A DNA stretch of 64,000 nt from NCBI RefSeq assembly GCF_029351045.1, contig NZ_JARKIN010000001.1:741001-805000 (forward strand), written 5' to 3'. The notes beneath the pieces were generated by a model, which was given only the letters and a program-made list of their open reading frames with translations, was not told where the DNA came from and did no database searches. Source of the stretch: Streptomyces sp. WMMB303 (GTDB taxonomy: Bacteria; Actinomycetota; Actinomycetes; Streptomycetales; Streptomycetaceae). Positions 8,346 to 17,542 of this stretch are shown here, piece after piece. The position numbers were made by a program, and so were the translations under genes. Positions within the stretch are counted from its first letter, which is position 1. The number at the start of each line of letters is the position of its first letter.

Positions 8346-9236
8346 TCAGCCGGCCTGCCGCGCGACCGCGTAGAAGGCGACGGCCGCGGCGGCGCCCACG
8401 TTCAGCGAGTCGACGCCGTGCGCCATCGGGATGCGGACCCCTTGGTCGGCGGCGCGCAGCGCGCGGGTGGACAGCCCGCTGCCCTCCGCGCCCAGCAGCA
8501 GGGCCGCACGGTCCCCGCAGCGCCGGGTGGCGGTGTCGAGGGGGACGGCCTTCTCGTCCGGTGTGAGGGCGAGCAGCGGGAACCCCGCGTCGCGTACCGT
8601 CTCCAGGTCCTGCGGCCAGCTCTGCAGCCGGGCGTAGGGCACGGCGAACACGGCGCCCATCGAGACCTTGACCGAGCGGCGGTAGAGCGGGTCGGCGCAG
8701 TCGGGTGAGAGCAGCACGGCGTCCATGCCCAGCGCGGCGGCGCTGCGGAAGATGGCGCCGATGTTGGTGTGGTCGTTGACCGACTCCATGATCACGACAC
8801 GGCGCGCGGTGGCCAGCAGGTCCTCCGGCTTCGGCAGCGGCTTGCGCTGCATGGAGGCCAGGGCGCCGCGGTGCACGTGGTAGCCGGTGACGCGCTCGGC
8901 CAGCTCCGGGCTGACGGCGTAGACCGGTGCGGGCACCTCGTCGATGACGTCGCGCATGACGTCGATCCACTTCGCGGACAGCAGCATCGAGCGCATCGCG
9001 TACCCCGCCTGCCGGGCCCGGCGGATCACCTTCTCGCCCTCGGCGATGAACAGCCCTTCGGCGGGCTCGCGCCTGCGCCGCAGTTCGACGTCGGTCAGGC
9101 CCGTGTAGTCGCTCAGCCGGGGATCGTCGGACTGCTCGACGGTGACGAGCCCGCCGGCCGGCCGGTCGCCGGGTGTGCCGGGGGAGGATGAGGTGGCCAC
9201 AGACCGATACCGCCCTGTCTCACTCGAAGTGCCCAT
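8346..9236 (-). CDS. TrmH/SpoU-family RNA 2'-O-methyltransferase
   Basis: The C-terminal SPOUT domain has the three family motifs: MESVNDHTNIGAIFRSAAALG-like motif 1, LLGAEGSGLS (motif 2) and IPMAHGVDSLNVGAAAAV (motif 3). An N-terminal substrate-binding part (LFIAEGEKVIRRA) precedes it. The expected role is ribose methylation of tRNA or rRNA with S-adenosylmethionine. The start is uncertain: the ATG at 9236 gives 296 residues, while a GTG at 9200 would remove twelve low-complexity residues. It is convergent with the kinase gene. Confidence 0.88.
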   Translation of the reverse strand: MGTSSETGRYRSVATSSSPGTPGDRPAGGLVTVEQSDDPRLSDYTGLTDVELRRRREPAEGLFIAEGEKVIRRARQAGYAMRSMLLSAKWIDVMRDVIDEVPAPVYAVSPELAERVTGYHVHRGALASMQRKPLPKPEDLLATARRVVIMESVNDHTNIGAIFRSAAALGMDAVLLSPDCADPLYRRSVKVSMGAVFAVPYARLQSWPQDLETVRDAGFPLLALTPDEKAVPLDTATRRCGDRAALLLGAEGSGLSTRALRAADQGVRIPMAHGVDSLNVGAAAAVAFYAVARQAG

Positions 9237-9286
9237 GCGTCGATACCGCCGCGTAGGGAGTGGTTGCCCGGGACATGCCCGGCGGG

Positions 9287-10546
9287 TCACGGTGCGCTCG
9301 GGCCCACCGCCACCACGTCGCCGATCACGATGACGGCCGGCGGCCGTATGCCCTGCGCCGCGGCGCGATCGGCCGCCGTCGCCAGGGTGGCGTCGACCCG
9401 CCGCTCGGTGGCCATGGTGCCCTCCTGGACGATGGCGACCGGGGTGTCGTCGGGACGGCCGTGGGCGCGGAGCGCCGCGGCGATGGCGCCGAGGTTCTCC
9501 ACCGCCATCAGCAGCACGAGGGTGCCCCGCAGCCGGGCGAGCGCGGTCCAGTCGACCAGCGAACGCGGGTCCTCGGGCGCGACATGGCCGCTGACGACGG
9601 TGAACTCGTGGGCCACACCCCGGTGGGTGACGGGGATACCGGCCGCGCCGGGCACACTGATCGCGCTGGAGATACCCGGGACGACGGTCACCTGCACCCC
9701 TTCGGCGGCGAGTTGCTCGGCCTCCTCCATGCCGCGGCCGAAGACGAACGGGTCGCCGCCCTTGAGCCGCACCACGGACCGCCCGGCCTTGGCGTGCTCG
9801 ACCAGGACCGTGTTGATGGCCTCCTGTGCCATCGCCCGGCCGTAGGGGATCTTGGCCGCGTCGATCACCTCGACGTGCGGCGGGAGTTCGTCCAGCAGGT
9901 CGCGGGGGCCCAGCCGGTCGGCGACGACCACGTCGGCCTGGGCCAGCAGCCGGCGGCCCCGCACCGTGATCAGGTCCGGGTCGCCGGGTCCGCCGCCGAC
10001 GAGGGCGACGCCGGGGGTTCGGGGCCCGCGCTGTTCCGCGCCGAGCGTGCCGTCCCCGAGCCGGGCCACGACAGCGTCCCGGATGGCGGCCGCGCGGCGC
10101 GGGTCGCGTCCGGCCGCGCCGTGCTCCCCGCTGGTGAGGACGGCGACGGTGATGCCGTCGCTGCGGCCGGTCGCCGGGGTCCACGCGGTGCCCCGGTCCG
10201 CGTCGTCCGCGCGGACGCACCACACCCGGCGGGCCTCGGCCTCCGCGACGATGGCGGCGTTGACGGCGGCGTCGTCGGTGGCCGCCAGCGCGTACCAGGC
10301 GTCCGCGAGGTCGCCGTCCCGCCAGCCGCGGCGCTCCCAGGCGATCTCTCCGGCCGTCGCCATCGCTTCGACGGAGGGCGTGGCCTCGGGCGCGACGAGG
10401 GTGACCCGCGCACCCGCCGCCAGCAGCGCCGGGAGGCGGCGCTGCGCCACGGTGCCGCCGCCGACCAGTACGACGCGGCGGCCGTCCAGGCGGAGTCCTA
10501 CGGGGTAGGCGGGCGTGGCGGAGGTTTCCGACATCTGGGACGGCAT
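9287..10546 (-). CDS. cobA: Fused precorrin-2 dehydrogenase / uroporphyrinogen-III C-methyltransferase
   Basis: Residues 15-160 form a CysG-A/Met8-like NAD-binding domain (VVLVGGGTVAQRRLPALLAAG). Residues 170-415 are a tetrapyrrole methylase with the SUMT signatures GVALVGGGPGDPDLITVRG, VVRLKGGDPFVFGRG and TVVPGISSAISVP. The protein would turn uroporphyrinogen III into precorrin-2 and could oxidise it to sirohydrochlorin for siroheme or cobalamin. The separate ferrochelatase region of full CysG is reduced. The ATG at 10546 is used; the ATG at 10534 is an alternative with wider spacing from GAGAAGG. Confidence 0.9.
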   Translation of the reverse strand: MPSQMSETSATPAYPVGLRLDGRRVVLVGGGTVAQRRLPALLAAGARVTLVAPEATPSVEAMATAGEIAWERRGWRDGDLADAWYALAATDDAAVNAAIVAEAEARRVWCVRADDADRGTAWTPATGRSDGITVAVLTSGEHGAAGRDPRRAAAIRDAVVARLGDGTLGAEQRGPRTPGVALVGGGPGDPDLITVRGRRLLAQADVVVADRLGPRDLLDELPPHVEVIDAAKIPYGRAMAQEAINTVLVEHAKAGRSVVRLKGGDPFVFGRGMEEAEQLAAEGVQVTVVPGISSAISVPGAAGIPVTHRGVAHEFTVVSGHVAPEDPRSLVDWTALARLRGTLVLLMAVENLGAIAAALRAHGRPDDTPVAIVQEGTMATERRVDATLATAADRAAAQGIRPPAVIVIGDVVAVGPSAP

Positions 10547-10786
10547 CCTTCTCGAGAGGGCGGGCCGGCTCGTCCACCGGGCCGAGGACGACGCCGCTGC
10601 GGCGGTGGAGCGGCGAGGACGGTGAGGAACAGCCTATGCGGGACCGCCGAGCAGCGCTGTCTCGCAGGTCACGGGGGCAGGTCGGCACCCCTCGTGGTAC
10701 CGGGGTGCCGCCGACGCGCCGGACGGGCCGCGCGGCGGGACGCTCCGGTGGCTGCCGGAGGTGCCCGCCGCGCGGCACGGGAGCGT

Positions 10787-13700
10787 TCAGCTCTTCTCGG
10801 TGACGCCCGCCGCGTCGAACGTGGCGACCTCGTGCATCGCGCGGGCCGCGCTCTGCACCATGGGCAGGGCCAGCAGTGCGCCCGTCCCCTCACCGAGCCG
10901 CAGGTCGAGGTCGAGCAACGGTCGCAGCCCCAGCTTGGTGAGCGCGGCGACATGGCCGGGTTCGGCACTGCGGTGCCCCGCGATGCACGCAGCGAGCGCC
11001 TCGGGGGCCACGGCTCGCGCGACCAGCGCGGCGGCACCCGCACTGACACCGTCGAGAATGACGGGGGTGCGCAGCGAGGCACCGCCGAGGATCAGCCCGA
11101 CCATCGCGGCGTGCTCCAGTCCGCCGAACGCCGAGAGCATGCCGAGAGGGTCGGCCGGGTCGGGCTGATGCAGCTCCAGCGCGCGGCGCACGACCTCGAC
11201 CTTGCGGGCGTGCGTCTCGTCGTTGATGCCGGTACCGCGCCCGGTGATCTCGGCGGGGTCCGCGCCGGTACAGGCGGCGATCAGCGCCGCGGAGGCCGTC
11301 GTGTTGGCGATGCCCATCTCGCCGGTGAGCAGCGCTTTGTTGCCGGCCGCTACCAGATCGCGGGCGGTCTCGATGCCCACCTCCAGGGCCCGCTCGACTT
11401 CCTCCTGGGTCAGCGCGGGACCCGCGGTCATGTCCGCCGTCCCGGCCCGTACCTTCCGCGGCAGCAGGCCGGGGGTGGTGGGCAGTTCGGCGGCGACACC
11501 GACGTCCACGACGCACACCTCGGCGCCCACCTGGTTGGCGAACGCGTTGCAGACGGCGCCACCGCCCAGGAAGTTGGCCACCATCTGCGCGGTGACCTCC
11601 TGAGGCCAGGGGGTCACACCCTGCTGATGCACCCCGTGGTCCCCCGCGAAGACCGCGACGGCGGCCGGTTCGGGCACCGGGGGCGGGCACTTGCGGGAGA
11701 GGCCGCACAGCTGCGCCGAGATGATCTCCAGCATGCCGAGCGCACCGGACGGCTTCGTCATCCGCTTCTGCCGCTCCCACGCCTCGCCGAGCGCCTTGGC
11801 GTCCAGCGGGCGGATGGTGCTGAGCGTCTCGGCCAGCATGCCGGTCGGCTCGGCGCCGGGCAGCGCGCGCCGCCCGTAGGACTCCTCGTGGACCACCCAC
11901 GACAGCGGGCGCCGCTTCGACCAGCCGGCCTGCATCAGCTCCGGCTCGCCCGGGAACTCGTCGACGTAGCCCACGCACAGGTATGCGACGACCTCCAGGT
12001 GTTCGGGCAGTTCCAGCGCGCGGACCATCTCGCGCTCGTCGAAGAAGCTGACCCAGCCCACGCCCAGCCCCTCGGCCCGCGCGGCGAGCCACAGGTTCTC
12101 CACGGCCAACGCCGAGGAATAGGGGGCCATCTGCGGCTGGGTGTGCCGCCCCAGTGTGTGCCGTCCGCCGCGCGTCGGGTCCGCGGTGACGACGATGTTG
12201 ACGGGGGTGTCGAGGATCGCCTCGATCTTCATCTGCTTGAACTGCTTCGCCCGTGCCTTGGGCAGCGACTTGGCGTACGCCTGGCGCTGCCGCTCGGCCA
12301 GCTCGTGCATGGCGCGCCGGGTCTCCTCGGAGCGGATGACCACGAAGTCCCAGGGCTGCGAGTGCCCCACGCTGGGCGCGGTGTGCGCCGCCTCCAGAAC
12401 GCGCAGCAGCACCTCGTGCGGGATCGGGTCGGGCCGGAAGCCGTTGCGGATGTCGCGCCGCTCGCGCATCAGCCGGTGTACGGCTTCCCGCTCGGCCTCG
12501 GCGAACCCGGGCGCGGGCTCGCCCGCGGGGGCGGCGGCCGCGGGCTCCTCGTGTGCGGCCCCGCCCTCGGGAGTCGCCTCGGCGGGGGGCCCGTCGGGGG
12601 TCTCGCTCCCGGAGCCCTCGCTCCCGGGCCGGTCGACGGTGGATTCACCGTCGGGGGCCGGGTCGACGGCGGCGGTGTCGGGGACCGGTTGCCCGGCGGC
12701 CTCCGGCGCCCCGACGGGGCCGGGGGCGGTGCCCGCGTCCGCGGCGGGCGCCTCGTCCGGGGTTCCGGCGGGAGCCTCGGGCTGGAATCCGGGAGCGGCT
12801 GCGGGCCCGGTACCGGCCGGAGCGGTCTCGGGAGCCGGGGCCGCCACCCCCGTAGTCCCGGCAGCGGCTTCGTCGGACGGCGGGGGCCCGGACGCAGCAC
12901 CGCTGTCCGCGGCCTCGGCCGACGGGCCGTCGGCGGGCCCGGCGGCACCGTCGGAGAGGTCCGGGGACTCCGTGCCGGGCCCGGCCGGCGAAGTGCCGAC
13001 GGCGTGCTGCCCGGCGGCGGCCGGGTCGGTCGCCGGGGCGCCGTCCTCGGGAACCGACTCCGCGGCGGCCCCTCCGCCGGCGGGGTCGGCGTCCCCGGCG
13101 GGCGGCCCGAGCGGCTCGGGTGCGGCGGACGGTGCGGGCTCCCCGGCCGGCTCCTGGTCGGGCTCCGCAGCGGTGGCGGAGTGGTCCACCACCGCGTCCG
13201 GGGCCTCGGCGGTGGGTTCGGCCGGAGGCTGCGGCTCCGCTCCCCCGGCTGCGGCCGCCGGTGCCGCCCCCGCGTCATGCGCTGCGACCTCCTCGGCCGC
13301 CGGTGCGGGGACGGTGGCTTCGTGGGCCGCGGCGGCGTTCTCGGCGGCGTCGGCGTGCGGGTCCGCCGCCGTCCCGGGAGCGGTGGCTTCGGGGGCTGGC
13401 ATGGGCTCGGGCTCCTTACCGGGCTGCGCCTCGGACGCGACGGTGCCCGGGGAGTCTGGTGCTGTTGCCTGCTCGGGGATCACGGGGCTGTCCGGCCGGG
13501 GGCCGGCGGGCTCCGGGTCCTGGTTTATCGGCGGAGCGGTCGACGGCGGTACGGCCGCCTCCTGCTGCGGCACCGGTTCGCCGCCCTGTGCGGGAACGGT
13601 GGGCGCTTCGCCGGGCTGCGCCTCCCGGCGCGGTCCGGGCACGGTGTCGTTGACAGGGCTGTCCTGCCCGGGTGCCTCCCCTTCCGGTTCCGGTCCGGGG

Positions 13701-15103
13701 GCGACCGCGGCCGCGGGGGCCGGACCGCTCACGGCCGGCGCGCCATGGGGCGGGGCGGGGTGCTGCGCGGTGTCGTCCGCCTGCTCTTCCGGCGGCGTGG
13801 GCGCCCCGGCGTCGGCGACGGGCCCCTGAGCCGTCGGCGCCGCGGGGGCGCCGGGAGCGGACTCCTCGGCGGAGGCGGGAGCGGACTCGTCGGCGGAGGC
13901 GGGGGCGGCAGCCTCGGCGGGGACGGGCTGCTGCGGGGCCCGGTCGTCCTGCTGGGGCGGGAGCTGGCCCAACTGCGGTCCCGGCAGCGGTTCCTCGGGG
14001 GACGGTGCGGACTGGTCGGGCTGCGGCGCGGGGTCCTGCGCGGTGGCCGCCGGGGCGGCCGGCGCGCCGGCCTCTGGCACGGGCTGCTCGGCTCCGGACT
14101 GCTGGGGCTGCTGGGGCTCTGGTGAAGCCTGCGGTCCGGGCTGCGCCGCTGCCGGTGCGGCCGGACCGGACTGCGGTGCCGCGGACTGCTCGGGCGCCAG
14201 CGGAGCGGTGCTCTGCGGGTCCATGACAGCAGGTACTGCCTCCGGGAGCTCACCGGCCTGCTGCTCGGCCGCGGGGCGGCTCTCCCCGGCGGCGGACGGC
14301 TGCGGCGCGCCCTGCACCGGCGCGGCCTGCGGGGCCGAGGCGGCCGGCTGTGCGGCGGCGCGCTCGGAGAGCGGGCGCACTGTGCCGGACTGCTCGGGAA
14401 CCGGCGGCCCGAGGTGCAGCGGGCGGCGCGGGCCGGATCCGGAAGTGCTCTGCGTCGCGGGGGGTGCGGGCTGCGGCTGCTGGGGAGCGCGCACGCCGCT
14501 CATGTCGTACGCGCCGGAGTCCCGGCCGTCGGCCTCGTGCGCTCCCTGCTCCGGCCCGCTCACCCCGGCCTGCTCCTCGGCCGGGACGGGCTGCGCAGCG
14601 GCCTGCGCTTCCTGCTGGTGCGGGGGCTCCTGCGGCCCGTACCCGTGCTGCGCGGCGTACGCGTCGGCACCGGTCGCGTCGTACGGTGCCGGGTTCCCGT
14701 CCGGTCCGTACTCCGTTCCGGACGGGAACCCGCCGTCCTGCGGCAGCGGGGCGGCGTCCTGCCGCGGCTGCCCGTACGGGTCGTACCCGTATCCGTAGCC
14801 GCTCTCCCGCTGGGGCTGCCCCGCCGGCTGCCCGGGAGCGGGCACCGGCTGCTCGTTCCAGGCGCCCTGCGCGGAGGGCATCAGCAGCAGGTCCTCTTCC
14901 TCGGAGGGCTCGTGGGTCTGATGGTTCGCATGAGGATCGTGGTGAACGTGCGCGGAGTGCGCCTGGGCCGCGTCCTGGACGTCACCGCTGCCGTCGGCGA
15001 AGGAGTAGCCGCCGGAGCCCGGGACGTCCGGCCGTCCCTCCGGCTGCTGCCCGCCTGCGTTCTCCGGCAGCCCCTCGCCCGGGATCTGACCGGTGTCAGT
15101 CAT
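10787..15103 (-). CDS. cobT: BluB-CobT fusion with long disordered N-terminal extension
   Basis: This 1438-residue protein has three parts. Residues 1-865 are almost entirely Pro/Ala/Glu/Gly/Gln with no fold signature, except a His-rich patch near the start (HSAHVHHDPHANHQTH). Residues about 866-1083 are a BluB-type flavin fold (RLMRERRDIRNGF, APSVGHSQPWDFVVI) that would split FMN to make 5,6-dimethylbenzimidazole. Residues about 1087-1438 are CobT (AVFAGDHGVHQQGVTPWP, EMGIANTTASAALIAA), the phosphoribosyltransferase that activates that base. The two enzymes act in sequence for the lower ligand of B12. The ATG at 15103 follows GAGGGG by 6 nt. Confidence 0.9.
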   Translation of the reverse strand: MTDTGQIPGEGLPENAGGQQPEGRPDVPGSGGYSFADGSGDVQDAAQAHSAHVHHDPHANHQTHEPSEEEDLLLMPSAQGAWNEQPVPAPGQPAGQPQRESGYGYGYDPYGQPRQDAAPLPQDGGFPSGTEYGPDGNPAPYDATGADAYAAQHGYGPQEPPHQQEAQAAAQPVPAEEQAGVSGPEQGAHEADGRDSGAYDMSGVRAPQQPQPAPPATQSTSGSGPRRPLHLGPPVPEQSGTVRPLSERAAAQPAASAPQAAPVQGAPQPSAAGESRPAAEQQAGELPEAVPAVMDPQSTAPLAPEQSAAPQSGPAAPAAAQPGPQASPEPQQPQQSGAEQPVPEAGAPAAPAATAQDPAPQPDQSAPSPEEPLPGPQLGQLPPQQDDRAPQQPVPAEAAAPASADESAPASAEESAPGAPAAPTAQGPVADAGAPTPPEEQADDTAQHPAPPHGAPAVSGPAPAAAVAPGPEPEGEAPGQDSPVNDTVPGPRREAQPGEAPTVPAQGGEPVPQQEAAVPPSTAPPINQDPEPAGPRPDSPVIPEQATAPDSPGTVASEAQPGKEPEPMPAPEATAPGTAADPHADAAENAAAAHEATVPAPAAEEVAAHDAGAAPAAAAGGAEPQPPAEPTAEAPDAVVDHSATAAEPDQEPAGEPAPSAAPEPLGPPAGDADPAGGGAAAESVPEDGAPATDPAAAGQHAVGTSPAGPGTESPDLSDGAAGPADGPSAEAADSGAASGPPPSDEAAAGTTGVAAPAPETAPAGTGPAAAPGFQPEAPAGTPDEAPAADAGTAPGPVGAPEAAGQPVPDTAAVDPAPDGESTVDRPGSEGSGSETPDGPPAEATPEGGAAHEEPAAAAPAGEPAPGFAEAEREAVHRLMRERRDIRNGFRPDPIPHEVLLRVLEAAHTAPSVGHSQPWDFVVIRSEETRRAMHELAERQRQAYAKSLPKARAKQFKQMKIEAILDTPVNIVVTADPTRGGRHTLGRHTQPQMAPYSSALAVENLWLAARAEGLGVGWVSFFDEREMVRALELPEHLEVVAYLCVGYVDEFPGEPELMQAGWSKRRPLSWVVHEESYGRRALPGAEPTGMLAETLSTIRPLDAKALGEAWERQKRMTKPSGALGMLEIISAQLCGLSRKCPPPVPEPAAVAVFAGDHGVHQQGVTPWPQEVTAQMVANFLGGGAVCNAFANQVGAEVCVVDVGVAAELPTTPGLLPRKVRAGTADMTAGPALTQEEVERALEVGIETARDLVAAGNKALLTGEMGIANTTASAALIAACTGADPAEITGRGTGINDETHARKVEVVRRALELHQPDPADPLGMLSAFGGLEHAAMVGLILGGASLRTPVILDGVSAGAAALVARAVAPEALAACIAGHRSAEPGHVAALTKLGLRPLLDLDLRLGEGTGALLALPMVQSAARAMHEVATFDAAGVTEKS

Positions 15104-15358
15104 GCGTTCCCCTCGCCCATCGCTAGTGCTCCTTCCAACCGGCGGACGGACCGCCGCGCCCCGCAGATGAAGAACGAGCACGCACTCTGTGCGGCACGTG
15201 CCTCCGGCTACACCATTCGGACAACGGCGGACGAAGCGTCAACCCCGAACGGTGGCACAACAGTCCATCAGCCTACCCGGCACGGCGGACCCCGCCCGCC
15301 AGGGGTGGGAGAGAAAGCGCACTTCGTCGCGGTTCGTCACGCACGACGTCACAGAGGT
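15104..15358. other. Intergenic region between cobT and cobL
   Basis: This 255-bp gap separates two cobalamin genes of the same strand. I looked for a B12-box-like core and the GCC-rich paired stems of a cobalamin riboswitch on the minus strand and did not find them. No promoter hexamers stand out, and no coding frame is supported. Confidence 0.4.
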
Positions 15359-16600
15359 TCAGTTCCGGACAGCGGACAGCAGGAAGACGACGGAGCGTTC
15401 GGTCTCCGTCCACCCCGCCGTCTCCAGCCGCACCGACTGCAGCAGGGCGCACTCGACGGCGTATCCCCGCTCCCCGAGGGCCCGTCCGGCCGCCTCGGCC
15501 TCGTCCCGGGTGGTGGCGTGCGTGACGATGCGGGCGGGGCGGCGATCCGCGACGGCGGTGACGGTGGCCGTGCCCCCGGCGCCGACCCGCACGACGTCGG
15601 GCTCGGGCAAGTCCTCCAGCACGTGCGGCGCGACGCCGTGCACGATCTCCAACTGGACGCCGAACCGCCGCGCGGCGGCGTAGCCGCGTCCGCAGGCGTC
15701 GGCGTCGCTGTCGACGGCGATGACCGCGGCCCCGAACCGCGCGGCCTCCACCGCGAAGGCACCGCTGCCCGCGCCGATGTCCCAGACGAGGTCACCCGTA
15801 CGCGGTCCCAGCCAGGCCAGTTGGGCGGCGCGCAACTGCGCCGACCCGCCCGCCGCCGATCCGCCGCTCCCCTCCGCCGGCTCCCCGGCGTACTCGGCCG
15901 TCGGCAGGGCCCAGCCGCGGACCGCGGGCGGGTAGCCGACCTCGTGGCCCGCGAGCCATCCGGTGCCCTGGGTGGCGCCGCTGTCGGCGCCCGCCCCGCT
16001 GCCGCCGACGACGATCACCACGTTCGGGTCGCGCCAGGTGTGATCGGCGACCTTGTCCGAGGTGAGGACGGTGACCTGCTCGCGCTCGGTGCCCAGCGCC
16101 TCGCAGATCACGAAGGTGCGGTGGACACCGTTCAGCAGCAGGGCGAGTTCGGCGGGCCCGGCGCCGGGCGAGGTGAGCACGGCGACCTTGTTGTGCGCGC
16201 GGCAGACGTTGACCGCGCGGCGCAGCGTACGGCTGGTGGCGACCACGAGCTGGGCGTCGTCCCAGGGCATCCCGGCGCGGGCGAAGGCGGCGGCGACCGA
16301 GGAGACGGCGGGCACGACCTCGACCTCCAGGCCGTGCTCGGGGGCGCGCAGGGTCCGCACGACGCCGAAGAAGCCGGGGTCGCCGTCGGCCAGGACGACG
16401 GCCGTGCCGCGGTGGCGCGCGATGCGCCGCGCCGCGAGCGAGGTGCTGCCGAGCCGGATGCGCTCGGCGCGCGGCGGGACCTCGGGCAGCGCGAGATGGT
16501 GCGCGGCTCCGGCGACGAGGGTGGCCGCCGCGAGTGCCGAGCGGGCGGCGTCGGTCAGCGGCGAACCGTCCCACCCGATCACGGTGACGCGGTCGGCCAT
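15359..16600 (-). CDS. cobL: Precorrin-6B C5,15-methyltransferase (decarboxylating), CbiE-CbiT type
   Basis: The N-terminal half (1-200) is a CobE/CbiE-type tetrapyrrole methylase (MADRVTVIGWDGSPLT, VVLADGDPGFFGVVRTL). The C-terminal half (about 245-413) is a CbiT-like Rossmann methyltransferase with GDLVWDIGAGSGAFAVEAAR for S-adenosylmethionine binding and AVDSDADACGRG. Together they methylate C5 and C15 of the corrin ring and decarboxylate the acetate side chain. Length and fusion order match CobL. The only oddity is a Gly/Ser-rich linker between the halves. Confidence 0.93.
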   Translation of the reverse strand: MADRVTVIGWDGSPLTDAARSALAAATLVAGAAHHLALPEVPPRAERIRLGSTSLAARRIARHRGTAVVLADGDPGFFGVVRTLRAPEHGLEVEVVPAVSSVAAAFARAGMPWDDAQLVVATSRTLRRAVNVCRAHNKVAVLTSPGAGPAELALLLNGVHRTFVICEALGTEREQVTVLTSDKVADHTWRDPNVVIVVGGSGAGADSGATQGTGWLAGHEVGYPPAVRGWALPTAEYAGEPAEGSGGSAAGGSAQLRAAQLAWLGPRTGDLVWDIGAGSGAFAVEAARFGAAVIAVDSDADACGRGYAAARRFGVQLEIVHGVAPHVLEDLPEPDVVRVGAGGTATVTAVADRRPARIVTHATTRDEAEAAGRALGERGYAVECALLQSVRLETAGWTETERSVVFLLSAVRN

Positions 16601-16727
16601 GGTGGGTGTCTCCTGGCTGGTCTGGGCACATCGCAGGTCGGGCCCACAGAGCGTACCCCCTGTCGCGGCGGGGCAGCGTCCGCGCGCCCCGCCGCATCCC
16701 GGCAGGCCGCGTCCCGTGCCCGGCGCG

Positions 16728-17402
16728 TCAGTGCCGCCGGGGCCAGCCGGGGTGCGGCGCGTAGCCGCCGGTTCCGGCGAACTGGTCGAAGCTGCCGTCC
16801 AGGTCCTCGGGCAGCAGGCTCCAGACGATGAGGTCGGTGCGGATCTCCGCCCAGCCGCCCTGGGCCCCGGTCCGTGAGGACCCGAAGTTCTCGGTGCGGG
16901 TGCGGGCTATCCACGCGTTGCGCAGCACCCCCTCGCTGATGCAGCCCAGCTTCTGGGCCACCTGCTGGGCGGCGGTGTTGTCGGCCGCCGTACGCAGTTC
17001 CAGGCGTTCGAACTTCTGGTCCTGGAAGAGCCAGTGGGCGACGGCCGCCAGCGACTCGGAGGCGTATCCCTCACCGCGGGCCCAGGAGGCGGTGGCGTAG
17101 AGCGCGTGGGCGGAGAGCACCCGCCAGTCCGCGCCGTGCAGCTCGACCAGACCGACGAGCCGCTGGGTGAGCAGTTCGGTCACGGCGAAGGCGATGCCGT
17201 CGCCGGAGGTGCGCCGGGCCGGGGCGCCGCGGGTGACGAAGTCCCGGGCCCGGTCCTCGTTGTAGGGCACGGGCGACGCCAGCCACGCGGTGATCTGGTC
17301 GTCGGCCATCATCGCGGTCAGCGCGGGGACGTCCGCTTCCTCGAACGGGCGCAGCACGAGCCGGTCCGTGCTGATCGAGATGTCCGGGAAGGTCGAGGTC
17401 AT
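16728..17402 (-). CDS. GNAT acetyltransferase, RimJ/RimL type
   Basis: A 224-residue protein with the RimJ/L pattern: ISTDRLVLRPFEEADVPALTAM at the start, a short motif A (SWARGEGYASESLAAVAHWLF) and RLELRTAADNTAAQQVAQKLGC, motif B. Enzymes of this type acetylate N-terminal amines of ribosomal proteins or small molecules; the target here is unknown. An ATG at 17402 with a GGAGCGGC-like site upstream supports the start. Confidence 0.85.
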   Translation of the reverse strand: MTSTFPDISISTDRLVLRPFEEADVPALTAMMADDQITAWLASPVPYNEDRARDFVTRGAPARRTSGDGIAFAVTELLTQRLVGLVELHGADWRVLSAHALYATASWARGEGYASESLAAVAHWLFQDQKFERLELRTAADNTAAQQVAQKLGCISEGVLRNAWIARTRTENFGSSRTGAQGGWAEIRTDLIVWSLLPEDLDGSFDQFAGTGGYAPHPGWPRRH

Positions 17403-17456
17403 GCGCCGCTCCTACACGTCGGGGTGCACAGCATGCAGCATCGGCACCGGGATGCG

Positions 17457-17494
17457 CAGCGCCGGGCCCGCCCCGACAGGCGGACCCGGCGCTG
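17457..17494 (-). terminator. Hairpin downstream of the methionine importer genes
   Basis: A 10-bp outer stem CAGCGCCGGG/CCCGGCGCTG (17457-17466 with 17485-17494) continues into an inner CCGCC/GGCGG stem after a single mismatch. It lies about 50 bp beyond the stop of the minus-strand permease/binding-protein gene, the right place to end that operon. Confidence 0.6.
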
Positions 17495-17542
17495 ATCAGA
17501 GACTTGTCGACACGGGGACTTTCCCCGGTTCAGGCCGTGGGG

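Noticed and set aside
9260..14125. A plus-strand open frame of more than 1600 codons opposite the cobalamin genes
   Set aside because: It is an artefact of high GC: its product is Gly/Arg/Val-rich low complexity with no domain, and the minus strand encodes BluB-CobT and SUMT there.
15104..15358. Cobalamin riboswitch upstream of the BluB-CobT gene
   Set aside because: No B12-box-like core or the associated paired stems were found on the minus strand.
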